Source: DAOQAK01 sp043801235 | Lineage (GTDB): Bacteria; Bacteroidota; Bacteroidia; Bacteroidales; CG2-30-32-10 | DNA: 15,242 nucleotides | Direction of reading: 5' to 3' | Assembly: GCA_043801235.1 (NCBI GenBank) | Contig: JAZDMF010000069.1 | Location: forward strand, 1-15,242 | Shown here: one piece after another, positions 1 through 6,657 of the stretch | How the letters are laid out: each line of letters begins with the position of its first letter | How positions within the stretch are numbered: position 1 is the stretch's first letter | The notes under the pieces: generated by a model | The model's database searches: none | What the model was told of the DNA's origin: nothing | What the model saw: only the letters and a program-made list of their open reading frames with translations | Made by a program: the position numbers and the translations under genes

Positions 1-768
1 AACTTAGGACGCATTTATAAAACCACCGATTATGGTGCAACCTGGGCGGTTACTGCAGCCAATCCTTTTACATCTGTACCTTCCAGCGGAGTAGTTTATG
101 CTTCCAGCGAAAATTATATTATTGCCGGAAGTTATAACTCAACTTCACAAGCATGGGAATGGCAATACACCACTGATGGCGGAGCTACGTGGGCAGTTTT
201 TGCAGCAGTATCGGGAGCTTTTTATGAATACCAGATGTGCTATGTTCCCGGTACTGTTAATACTTTTGTGGCCACTTCACCTTTTTCAACATCAGTGATG
301 GGTGTTGGTTACAGCTATGACGGAGGATTGAACTGGACCGATTACCTTGATGCCACCTATCTGCAACCGACGGGTTCAAATATTCAGTGCCTCGGTGTTG
401 GGTTTTATAACCTGAATATCGGCTGGGTTGGTAATTACGATCAGGGCGCAACCATAAACTCCATCCTGAAATACAATAACCCAAATGGCGGAGCGGGCGT
501 GCAATCATACAGCATGGACGGGAACGACCTGAACATTTATCCGAATCCTTCAGGCGGGGAGGTTTTCTTTTCAGTGAACGGACCAAATAAAGAAGATATG
601 ATACTGCAGGTTTTTGATGTAGCCGGTAATGCCGTTTTTGAAAGAACATTAAATGTATACAGCAGTTCGGTTTGCTCCTACGACTTTTCATCATTGTCCA
701 AAGGAATTTATATCACAAAAATATCAGGACAGGGAACGAACATAATACATAAACTGGCCATTCAATAA
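1..768 (+). CDS. Asp-box (BNR-like) surface protein with T9SS sorting domain, 5' end outside window
   Basis: Frame 1 is open from the first base to the stop at 766-768, so the gene starts upstream and 255 residues are visible. Three Asp-box motifs of the type S/T-x-D-x-G-x-x-W are seen: TTDYGATW (nt 22-45), TTDGGATW (nt 169-192) and SYDGGLNW (nt 313-336). Such motifs mark sialidase-like or YCF48/sortilin-like beta-propellers. The last 80 residues or so (from about nt 529) form a type A T9SS C-terminal domain: the opening LNIYPNPSGG, a central FDVAGNAVFE strand and a closing SKGIYITKISG segment. The protein is therefore likely exported through the outer membrane and anchored or released at the surface. 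The propeller may bind or simply scaffold; no catalytic residues can be assigned from this fragment. An internal ATG at 235 is not a credible start because the Asp-box pattern continues upstream of it. Confidence 0.85.
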   Translation, partial: NLGRIYKTTDYGATWAVTAANPFTSVPSSGVVYASSENYIIAGSYNSTSQAWEWQYTTDGGATWAVFAAVSGAFYEYQMCYVPGTVNTFVATSPFSTSVMGVGYSYDGGLNWTDYLDATYLQPTGSNIQCLGVGFYNLNIGWVGNYDQGATINSILKYNNPNGGAGVQSYSMDGNDLNIYPNPSGGEVFFSVNGPNKEDMILQVFDVAGNAVFERTLNVYSSSVCSYDFSSLSKGIYITKISGQGTNIIHKLAIQ

Positions 769-802
769 ATTTATATAAGGCATAAAATAAAATAAAGAAA
801 AG

Positions 803-831
803 AAGAGGTAAGCAATTACCTCTTTTTTTTT
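803..831 (+). terminator. Rho-independent terminator after the Asp-box gene
   Basis: AAGAGGTAA (803-811) and TTACCTCTT (816-824) form a perfect 9-bp stem around a GCAA loop, followed directly by a run of T to 831. It lies 35 nt after the stop codon of the upstream gene and separates its transcription from the next gene. Confidence 0.85.
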
Positions 832-838
832 ATTTTTG
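831..838 (+). promoter_or_regulatory. Candidate Bacteroidota -7 promoter element
   Basis: TATTTTTG matches the TAnnTTTG -7 consensus and lies 29 nt before the ATG at 868. No TTTG is visible at the -33 position; that stretch is the terminator stem instead. The match is embedded in the terminator T-run, so it could be coincidental. Confidence 0.35.
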
Positions 839-867
839 CATGATATTAATTAAAAACCCAAATCATC

Positions 868-2595
868 ATGAAAAAAAATTTACTTTTTATTATCGCCCTA
901 CTCATTAGTTTAGGGCTGAATGCACAGACTACCATTTTTTCTGAAAATTTCGATGGTCTGACAGCCGATCAGTATGTTTCCGATCAACAGCCTCTGTTAT
1001 GGCCATGGACGGGAGCTGTTGCCGAAAAAGCTTATGTGAGAAATACACAATCGCACAGCACAAGCAATTCAATGGAAATCGTCAACGATAATGACATGCT
1101 TTATGATTTTGGCGGAAAAACCAGCGGTATATACTATGTGAGCTTCTGGATGTATGTTGATACCGGTGCTTATTTCAATATAGAACACGCATTCGGTTCA
1201 TCGTGGGCTTTCTCTTTCTATTTCAAACCCGGAGGAACATGCGACCTTATTGAAGGTGGTACTACACACACTTTTAATTACGTACTTAATACATGGTTGC
1301 AAATAGAATTATACTTTAACCTGGAAGTAGATTCGGCTACGGCTACGGTTGATGGAACCGATATAGCAACTTGGTTATTTTCGAATGAGGAAACTGCTGC
1401 TGGTGGCGTAAATCAACTGGATGTAATTGATTTCTACGGATTACACGATGTCGCTACTGGTGTTCCGTTGTCTGTTTATTATGTGGACGATTTTGAGTTT
1501 GTTGAAATCCAGAGCGGTCTTCTTCCTCCGACTATTGACATTGACGCCACTCCAATTGTAAACTATGACCTGACAGACGAAATTATTCCCTTCAGTAATA
1601 CAGGTGAAACAGTAATGAATTTTTCCGCATATCCTACATTTATCGATCCTTCACTTACTTCCAATCTTTCAAACGACACTATGATGTATGATGGCGGCAG
1701 CTTGAGTGCTATAGGTTGGGCTAACGAATTTGAGGTGTTCGCTGCAACCCGCTTCCTTCCTGATACGGCCCGCGCTCACCTCGGCCAGAACATTGTTTCT
1801 GCAAACATCTTTATTTACGATGCCCCTGTAGGTGATACCATCAGGGTTTATGTTTGGGAAAAAGGCGAATATGCTGTTCCCGGAACAACCACAATTCTTG
1901 CTGAAAAAGCGTATACAGCAATTGCTCAAATGGACAATACTGTTGTTTTTGATACACCTGTTCCTATCAATGGCGACGAAATATGGATAGGATATAAATT
2001 CACCACACCCGCAGGCTTATACACATTAGGCACGGACGATATGGCTACAGTTCCCCATACTTCTTATGTTAAAACAGGTCCCGTGTGGAGTGAATTCACA
2101 GGAATAGGCGGTAACATGATAGGAAATTTCTGCATACGCGCCAATGTTGAAGGTTTGGGATGGCCGGTTTGGCTTAATGTTGCTCCTTCTGGTGGTACAG
2201 TTGCTGCTGCAGGCAACCAAGATCTTACATTATCATTCGACACCACAGAGCTTACTTCCGGCACTTACGAAGCGGATGTTATAGTTGGCTGCAATGACCC
2301 GGCAAACGAATGGACGGAAATACATGTCACTCTGGACTTTTATTTGGGTATCGACGATTACCCGTCAGTTGGTATTTTGACCTATCCCAATCCTACATCA
2401 GATTTCTTCAATATTGTATCTGATATCCTGATAGACAAAGTTACTGTTTACACAATGGAAGGCAAAACAGTAAAAAGCATAGATCCCCGCTCTGCATCAG
2501 TTTCTATTAATATTGATGACCTAACAGCCGGCACATACATTTTTGAAATTACAGCCGGTAATCAGATCATGAAAAAGAATGTTATTATTAAATAA
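868..2595 (+). CDS. Multidomain T9SS-secreted surface protein (choice-of-anchor-like, Ig-like domains)
   Basis: This is a complete 575-residue protein. The signal peptide MKKNLLFIIALLISLGLNAQ (1-20) fixes the start and predicts cleavage after A-Q. Residues about 21-215 begin with ENFDG and end with YYVDDFEFVE, the pattern of choice-of-anchor or concanavalin-like beta-sandwich modules common in Bacteroidota surface proteins. Residues about 269-429 form a second beta-rich region of unknown family. Residues about 432-491 resemble an abundant Ig-like repeat (WLNVAPSGGTV, then LTSGTYEADVIV and a CNDP turn). Residues about 496-575 are a type A T9SS sorting domain (LTYPNPTSDFF, VYTMEGKTVKS, LTAGTYIFEI). 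I see no catalytic motif; adhesion or glycan binding is possible but unproven. It lies downstream of a terminator and is probably monocistronic. Confidence 0.85.
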   Translation: MKKNLLFIIALLISLGLNAQTTIFSENFDGLTADQYVSDQQPLLWPWTGAVAEKAYVRNTQSHSTSNSMEIVNDNDMLYDFGGKTSGIYYVSFWMYVDTGAYFNIEHAFGSSWAFSFYFKPGGTCDLIEGGTTHTFNYVLNTWLQIELYFNLEVDSATATVDGTDIATWLFSNEETAAGGVNQLDVIDFYGLHDVATGVPLSVYYVDDFEFVEIQSGLLPPTIDIDATPIVNYDLTDEIIPFSNTGETVMNFSAYPTFIDPSLTSNLSNDTMMYDGGSLSAIGWANEFEVFAATRFLPDTARAHLGQNIVSANIFIYDAPVGDTIRVYVWEKGEYAVPGTTTILAEKAYTAIAQMDNTVVFDTPVPINGDEIWIGYKFTTPAGLYTLGTDDMATVPHTSYVKTGPVWSEFTGIGGNMIGNFCIRANVEGLGWPVWLNVAPSGGTVAAAGNQDLTLSFDTTELTSGTYEADVIVGCNDPANEWTEIHVTLDFYLGIDDYPSVGILTYPNPTSDFFNIVSDILIDKVTVYTMEGKTVKSIDPRSASVSINIDDLTAGTYIFEITAGNQIMKKNVIIK

Positions 2596-2647
2596 AACCT
2601 GAATATAATATAGTGTTATGTTAAATGTAAATTGGTAATAAAATAAT

Positions 2648-2750
2648 TTCGAATATCCAACATCCAATATTGAATGATGAAGTAAGACTTGGTTATTGGA
2701 AATTCGGTATTCCTGCCAGCCGGCAGGCTTGGCATTATTGGATATTGAAA
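2648..2750. repeat. Palindromic intergenic repeat, family A copy 1
   Basis: A GC-rich core hairpin, CCTGCC-AGCC-GGCAGG (2712-2727), is flanked by AT-rich arms that are imperfectly complementary: TTCGAATATCCAACAT (2648-2663) against ATTATTGGATATTGAAA (2734-2750). The whole unit could fold as a long cruciform. A related unit with the same layout and the shared stretch ATTCCTGCC lies at 13736-13870. It lacks a T-run and coding potential, so it reads as a dispersed REP-like or MITE-like element rather than a terminator. Confidence 0.6.
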
Positions 2751-2784
2751 TGCGTCATTTTATACTTAACTTGACAATAGATTA

Positions 2785-2810
2785 AAAGAGGGGCCTTGCG
2801 CCCCTTTTTT
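2785..2810 (+). terminator. Rho-independent terminator upstream of the LacI gene
   Basis: AGGGGC (2789-2794) pairs with GCCCCT (2800-2805) around a 5-nt loop, followed by six T and preceded by an A-run. It is about 190 nt past the stop of the surface protein gene and probably ends that transcript, insulating the sugar locus. Confidence 0.8.
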
Positions 2811-2815
2811 ATTTG

Positions 2816-2830
2816 TAAACTAAAAGTTTA
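2816..2830. promoter_or_regulatory. Palindrome TAAACT-AAA-AGTTTA
   Basis: A perfect 6-3-6 inverted repeat lies 43 nt upstream of the operator-like site at 2873-2886. An overlapping reading, CTAAA-AG-TTTAG (2820-2831), has the same half-sites as that operator but a spacer shorter by 2 nt. It may be an auxiliary regulator site, or chance in AT-rich DNA. Confidence 0.3.
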
Positions 2831-2872
2831 GATTTTTGAAAATATTTTTATCTTTGGAAAACATTTCATACG

Positions 2873-2886
2873 CTAAAACGGTTTAG
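2873..2886. promoter_or_regulatory. LacI-family operator-like site, probably autoregulatory
   Basis: CTAAAACGGTTTAG is an inverted repeat (CTAAA/TTTAG) centred on a CG step, the usual form of LacI/PurR-type operators. It ends 12 nt before the -7 element at 2899-2906 and so covers the -33 region. A bound LacI protein there would block the promoter. The gene immediately downstream encodes a LacI-family protein, which makes autorepression the simplest reading. I found no other good copy of this 14-mer in the window. Confidence 0.55.
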
Positions 2887-2898
2887 TAAATAAAGTAT

Positions 2899-2906
2899 TA
2901 ACTTTG
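2899..2906 (+). promoter_or_regulatory. Bacteroidota -7 promoter element for the LacI-transporter operon
   Basis: TAACTTTG matches TAnnTTTG exactly and ends 12 nt before the ATG at 2919, giving a very short leader. There is no TTTG at -33; the operator-like palindrome occupies that place. Confidence 0.55.
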
Positions 2907-2918
2907 TAAATAAATTTT

Positions 2919-3950
2919 ATGAGCACAAAAAAAATATCCTTAAGCGACATTGCAATTAGCCTGGGTGTTTCCAAAACCCTGGTGTCGATGGTTCTGAACA
3001 ACAGGGCAAATGAAAAAGGTATCAGCAAAGAAACACAGAAACGGGTTTGGGAAAAAATAAAAGAAATGAACTACAAGCCCAATATGATGGCACGCGGCTT
3101 AAGGCTTGGCCGTTCAAACATCATAGGGCTTATTGTTTCCGATATCGCAAATCCTTTTTATGCACGAATTGCGCGCTATGTTGAAAATTACCTGGAGCCA
3201 AATGGTTACAATATTATGATATGCAGCACTGATGAGGATATTGAAAAAGAAATACGTCTCACGCGTATGCTTAAGGACAGGCAGATTGACGGATTGATTA
3301 TATCTTCATCGCAGAAGAACAGCAGGGAGTTTAAAGCAATGATGGATGAAAAATATCCTTTTGTGCTTATTGACCGTATTATGTCCGATTTGAAAACCAA
3401 CAGTGTGGCAGTTGATAATTTCCGCGGAGCATACGATGCCATTTCTCACCTGATAAAACAAGGTTATAAAAACATTGCCGCTTTTGCTGTTTCGCCTGTT
3501 CATGTGTCAACCATCAACGATCGTATTGAAGGTTATCTGCGTTGTGTAAAAGATAACGGACTGACTTACGGAAAAAAACTTTTAGTTGAAATTCCGTTTA
3601 CCGATGTGAAAAATTCAGTGAAATACCAGCTTTCAAACGTACTCTATGGCAAAGAAAAAGTGGAAGCAATTTTTGCAGTAAATAATAATATTGCCATCAC
3701 CTGTCTTGAAATGTTAAACGAAATGAAAGTGCGTATTCCCGAAGATATAGGTTTTGTATGCTTCGACGACCTTGAAGTTTTCAAGTTCAGCCGTCCTTCA
3801 ATCACTGCAGTTTCACAGCCCATTGAAGAAATATGCAGAAATGCTGTTGACATTTTGCTTGAAGAAATAAAAAATAAAGATAAAATTACCGAAAAACGTC
3901 AGGTTAAACTTCCCACATCACTTGTGATCAGGCGGTCTACAGTCAATTAA
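2919..3950 (+). CDS. LacI-family transcriptional regulator of the sugar locus
   Basis: This 343-residue protein is of normal length for the LacI/GalR family. The N-terminal helix-turn-helix (about 5-30) reads LSDIAISLGVSKTLVSMVLN, followed by the linker and hinge (NYKPNMMARGLR, about 50-62). The effector-binding periplasmic-binding-protein-like region (about 65-340) shows the expected family landmarks: DIANPFYARIA, DGLIISSS, FVLIDR, VAVDNFRGAYDA, EAIFAVNN and the closing GFVCFDDLEVFKFSRPSIT. It should bind DNA as a dimer and respond to a sugar or sugar phosphate. The next gene, a sugar transporter, starts 9 nt after its stop, so the two are almost certainly co-transcribed. The operator-like palindrome at 2873-2886 overlaps its promoter. 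The effector identity is not readable; GlcNAc, mannose or a phosphorylated form is suggested by the neighbours. Confidence 0.93.
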   Translation: MSTKKISLSDIAISLGVSKTLVSMVLNNRANEKGISKETQKRVWEKIKEMNYKPNMMARGLRLGRSNIIGLIVSDIANPFYARIARYVENYLEPNGYNIMICSTDEDIEKEIRLTRMLKDRQIDGLIISSSQKNSREFKAMMDEKYPFVLIDRIMSDLKTNSVAVDNFRGAYDAISHLIKQGYKNIAAFAVSPVHVSTINDRIEGYLRCVKDNGLTYGKKLLVEIPFTDVKNSVKYQLSNVLYGKEKVEAIFAVNNNIAITCLEMLNEMKVRIPEDIGFVCFDDLEVFKFSRPSITAVSQPIEEICRNAVDILLEEIKNKDKITEKRQVKLPTSLVIRRSTVN

Positions 3951-3959
3951 AATTAATTT

Positions 3960-5429
3960 ATGGGTCAGGAAAAGAAAGATGTAAATTATACTTCGGCACT
4001 TTTTGTTCTGACCCTTCTTTTTTTCATGTGGGGGTTTATCACCTGCATGAACGACATATTAATCCCATACTTACGAAAACTGTTCGATCTTCAGCGCTGG
4101 CAATCCATGCTGGTGCAGTTCACTTTTTTTACAGCATACTTTGTGGGTTCACTGATTTATTTTTTAATATCGGCACGCAGCGGCGATCCCATTGCAAAAA
4201 AAGGATATAAGAACGGAATTCTCTTGGGCTTATTTATTTCAGCAGGAGCGTGTCTGTTGATTTTTCCGGCAGCCGCTTGTCAAAGTTTTGCATTATTCTT
4301 AATAGCCCTTTTTATTCTTGGCCTTGGATTCACTTTACTGCAGATAGCCGCTAATCCTTATGTTGCGTTACTAGGAAAACCGGAAACAGCATCCAGCCGG
4401 TTGAACCTTTCGCAGGCGTTCAATTCTTTCGGAACGACGATTGCCCCTATTATCGGGGGATTCCTTGTATTCGATTTTTTTGCCAAGAGAGGGAATCCAT
4501 TATTTGATATTAACGGAAAAGCAATCACTAACGATCTTGGCGAACCACTTTCAGCTGCCAGCGTCCAGATGCCCTACCTGATTTTTGCAGTTATGTTCAT
4601 ACTTGTGGCAATTATTATAGGTATGACCCGCTTACCCCGATTTGCGAATTCCATGTCTGTTGAACAAGGAATAAGAGCATTACGTTTTAAACAGCTATAT
4701 CTTGGAATGATTGCCATTTTTGTTTATGTGGGAGCTGAGGTGGCCGTGGGCAGCGCATTTATAAATTATTCAAAGGAAAGCCTGAACATGCCCGAGATGC
4801 AGGCTAAGGCATTTCTTGCTTTTTATTGGGGTGGTTTGATGATCGGGCGGTTTCTTGGTGCCATTTCATTGAGCAGTCTGCAGAATACAAAGAAATATGT
4901 CAGCATGCTTTTAGTTTCGGGATTGACATTCCTGGTGATTTTCGGGGCCGATTATTTTGTTATGAAATATTTTGAGAGGCGTGAAAGTCTTGGTTTTACC
5001 GATGTTCTTCCATATTTTATTTTCCTGCTTGTAAATTATGTGGGATTTATCCTTGGGAAATCATTACCCGGAAGAACATTAATGATTTTTTCATTCATTG
5101 CCATGGTGCTTCTTGGAATTACATTGTCTTCAGGTAGCGAAACTGCGTTCTGGGCAATAATAGGGCTTGGGCTCTTTAACTCAATAATGTGGTCGAATAT
5201 ATTTACGCTGGCAATTGACGGACTTGGAAAGCATACATCACAGGGTTCTTCGCTGCTTGTAATGATGATATTAGGCGGAGCTGTTGTACCCGTTGTTGTA
5301 GGAGGAGTGGCTGATATGATGGGGGGATATCATTATTCGTTTTTTATTCCTATCATTTGTTATATGTACCTTGCTTATTATGGGTGGAAAGGGTATAAGC
5401 CTTCAAATAAAATTATAAAGAATAATTAA
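3960..5429 (+). CDS. FucP/GluP/NagP-family sugar MFS transporter with two extra predicted helices
   Basis: This 489-residue inner-membrane protein is of the sugar:proton symporter branch that includes FucP, GluP and NagP. Landmarks are FFMWGFITCMNDILIPYL in the first helix, the family signature QIAANPYVALLGKPETASSR (128-147) followed by LNLSQAFNSFG, GRFLGA after helix 8, and GLFNSIMWSNIFTLAI (402-419) with GGAVVPVVVGGVAD (439-452). Usual members are about 410-440 residues with 12 helices. Here, between the end of helix 8 (about 306) and the segment LMIFSFIAMVLLGI (374-387), I see two added hydrophobic stretches, about 313-336 and 349-367, suggesting 14 helices. A polar loop at about 175-203 lies between helices 5 and 6. 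It starts 9 nt after the regulator gene. The substrate is probably a hexose or GlcNAc released by the downstream glycosidases; it is not determinable from sequence alone. Confidence 0.9.
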   Translation: MGQEKKDVNYTSALFVLTLLFFMWGFITCMNDILIPYLRKLFDLQRWQSMLVQFTFFTAYFVGSLIYFLISARSGDPIAKKGYKNGILLGLFISAGACLLIFPAAACQSFALFLIALFILGLGFTLLQIAANPYVALLGKPETASSRLNLSQAFNSFGTTIAPIIGGFLVFDFFAKRGNPLFDINGKAITNDLGEPLSAASVQMPYLIFAVMFILVAIIIGMTRLPRFANSMSVEQGIRALRFKQLYLGMIAIFVYVGAEVAVGSAFINYSKESLNMPEMQAKAFLAFYWGGLMIGRFLGAISLSSLQNTKKYVSMLLVSGLTFLVIFGADYFVMKYFERRESLGFTDVLPYFIFLLVNYVGFILGKSLPGRTLMIFSFIAMVLLGITLSSGSETAFWAIIGLGLFNSIMWSNIFTLAIDGLGKHTSQGSSLLVMMILGGAVVPVVVGGVADMMGGYHYSFFIPIICYMYLAYYGWKGYKPSNKIIKNN

Positions 5430-5470
5430 ATGTCAATTGTCTGGCAATGTCATGTAAAATGTCAAATGTG
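5430..5470. repeat. ATGTCAAAT repeat, family B copy 1
   Basis: The stretch starts right after the transporter stop codon. It contains ATGTCAA, TGGCAATGT and AAATGTCAAATGT, which recur in nearly the same order at 6523-6560 after the ROK gene stop, and inverted at 6609-6644. It is a dispersed non-coding repeat of unknown function. Confidence 0.5.
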
Positions 5471-5499
5471 GGTTAATTTATAATATTTGGTTTATTCAC

Positions 5500-5530
5500 T
5501 TGACTTTGCTTTTATATATCTGTATATTTG
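5500..5530 (+). promoter_or_regulatory. Candidate promoter of the ROK kinase gene
   Basis: TATATTTG (5523-5530) matches TAnnTTTG, with a TTG (5500-5502) 20 nt upstream at the -33 position. Transcription would begin near 5537, so translation must start later, at the ATG at 5554. This suggests the kinase can be transcribed separately from the LacI-transporter pair. Confidence 0.45.
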
Positions 5531-5553
5531 AAATAAATGATTTGAACAACAAG

Positions 5554-6516
5554 ATGAAGAAAGAAATTGTAATAGGGATTGACATTGGAGGGACGAATAC
5601 CGATTTCGGACTTGTTGACCGTAAAGGAAAATGTTATATAAAGAAAAACTTCCAAACAGATACTTCAGGTAGTGTTGAAGCATTTTTGGATAGTTTGTGC
5701 GGTGATCTGAAAAAGGTCATTTCCGAAAAAAAAGAAAGTTACAGCATAAAAGGGATTGGCATTGGTGCGCCCAATGGAAATTTTTTTACCGGAAAAATAG
5801 AATTTGCACCTAACCTTAAATGGAAAGGTGTTATCCCTCTGGTTAGTCTTGTTGAAGATCGAATGCAAATACAGGCGGTTATGACCAACGATGCCAATGC
5901 TGCAGCTTACGGTGAAATGATATATGGCGCGGCAAAAGGCATGAGGGATTTTATTGTGATAACATTAGGAACCGGCCTGGGCAGTGGTATTGTTATCAAT
6001 GGAGAAATGGTTTACGGTCATGATGGCTTTGCCGGTGAACTGGGCCATACTGTCATTGATCCCGAAGGTAGAATGTGTGGCTGCGGCAAAAAAGGTTGTC
6101 TTGAAGCTTATGCTTCTGCGACAGGAATTGTTCGCACTATGATAGAAATACTTGGCGAAAACAAAGAGAAAAGTACGCTCAGAAAAATTGACAGCATAAA
6201 ACTTACTTCAAAAGATATATTTTATGCAGCCAAAACAGGCGACAAACTTGCTTTAAAAGCATTTGACATCACCGGAAAATATTTAGGAATAAAGTTAGCT
6301 GATGCCGTTTCTTTTTCCAGCCCTGAAGCTATAATTTTGCTTGGCGGATTGGCGCGTGCAGGAGAATATATTTTCAATCCGACAAAAAAATATATGGAAC
6401 AATACCTACTGCCAATTTTCAGGAATAAAGTAGCGCTTCTGCCATCAAAACTTGATAAAGATAATGCCGCTGTGCTTGGCGCTGCTGCTTTGGTTTGGAA
6501 ACATATTGCCAAATAA
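5554..6516 (+). CDS. ROK-family sugar kinase (glucokinase/N-acetylhexosamine kinase type)
   Basis: This is a 320-residue cytoplasmic ATP-dependent sugar kinase of normal ROK length. The phosphate-binding motif GIDIGGTNTDFG lies at 8-19, the catalytic aspartate is D113 in TNDANAAAYGE, the second phosphate loop is TLGTGLGSG (137-145), and the sugar-contacting E162 and H165 sit in GELGH. The ROK zinc site is complete: H165 with C175, C177 and C182 in MCGCGKKGCLEA. The frame stays open upstream to a TTG at 5500, but that would add 18 residues lying across the promoter; the ATG at 5554 puts the ATP loop at the usual distance from the N-terminus. The ROK family includes glucose, GlcNAc, ManNAc and mannose/fructose kinases. 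Next to GH20 and GH92 genes, GlcNAc, glucose or mannose are the likely substrates, and sequence alone does not decide between them. Confidence 0.9.
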   Translation: MKKEIVIGIDIGGTNTDFGLVDRKGKCYIKKNFQTDTSGSVEAFLDSLCGDLKKVISEKKESYSIKGIGIGAPNGNFFTGKIEFAPNLKWKGVIPLVSLVEDRMQIQAVMTNDANAAAYGEMIYGAAKGMRDFIVITLGTGLGSGIVINGEMVYGHDGFAGELGHTVIDPEGRMCGCGKKGCLEAYASATGIVRTMIEILGENKEKSTLRKIDSIKLTSKDIFYAAKTGDKLALKAFDITGKYLGIKLADAVSFSSPEAIILLGGLARAGEYIFNPTKKYMEQYLLPIFRNKVALLPSKLDKDNAAVLGAAALVWKHIAK

Positions 6517-6522
6517 ACATTT

Positions 6523-6644
6523 CATGTCAAAATGATGATGGCAAATGTGAAATGTCAAATATAATTCACACAAAACATTATTATTCTTTTTTAAAATTCA
6601 AAAAATAAAACATTTTACATTTGATATTTGCAATTTGACATTTT
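6523..6644. repeat. Inverted pair of family B repeats between kinase and hexosaminidase genes
   Basis: The left arm (6523-6560, with ATGTCAAA, GGCAAATGT and AAATGTCAAAT) is imperfectly complementary to the right arm (6609-6644, with ACATTTGATATTTGCAA and TTGACATTTT). The arms are separated by about 48 nt. In RNA this would give a long imperfect stem-loop just after the ROK stop and 13 nt before the hexosaminidase ATG at 6658. It could affect mRNA processing or expression between the two genes, or just be a selfish palindromic element. Confidence 0.5.
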
Positions 6645-6657
6645 ATTCATCCACATT

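Larger units (their letters stand above)
2596..2918. other. Intergenic region between the surface protein and the LacI gene
   Basis: This 323-nt stretch has no credible ORF. It holds, in order, a palindromic repeat (2648-2750), a terminator (2785-2810), a 6-3-6 palindrome (2816-2830), an operator-like site (2873-2886) and a promoter element (2899-2906), each listed separately. A second TAnnTTTG match, TATCTTTG at 2849-2856, could be an alternative promoter. The first 50 nt after the stop hold nothing I can name. Confidence 0.7.

Noticed and set aside
257..694. Minus-strand open frame of 145 codons opposite the first gene
   Set aside because: It is antisense to a gene with clear Asp-box and T9SS motifs, has low-complexity basic and Cys/His-rich composition, and shows no signal, domain or promoter.
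2648..2750. Reading the CCTGCC/GGCAGG hairpin as the terminator of the surface protein gene
   Set aside because: No T-run follows, and a proper terminator is present at 2785-2810.
5430..5470. CRISPR-like direct repeats in the ATGTCAAAT stretches
   Set aside because: There are only a few degenerate units without uniform repeats and spacers, and no cas genes are present.
2919..6516. Naming the transporter nagP and the ROK kinase nagK
   Set aside because: The families include fucose, glucose, galactose, mannose and GlcNAc members; no residue I can see fixes GlcNAc specificity.
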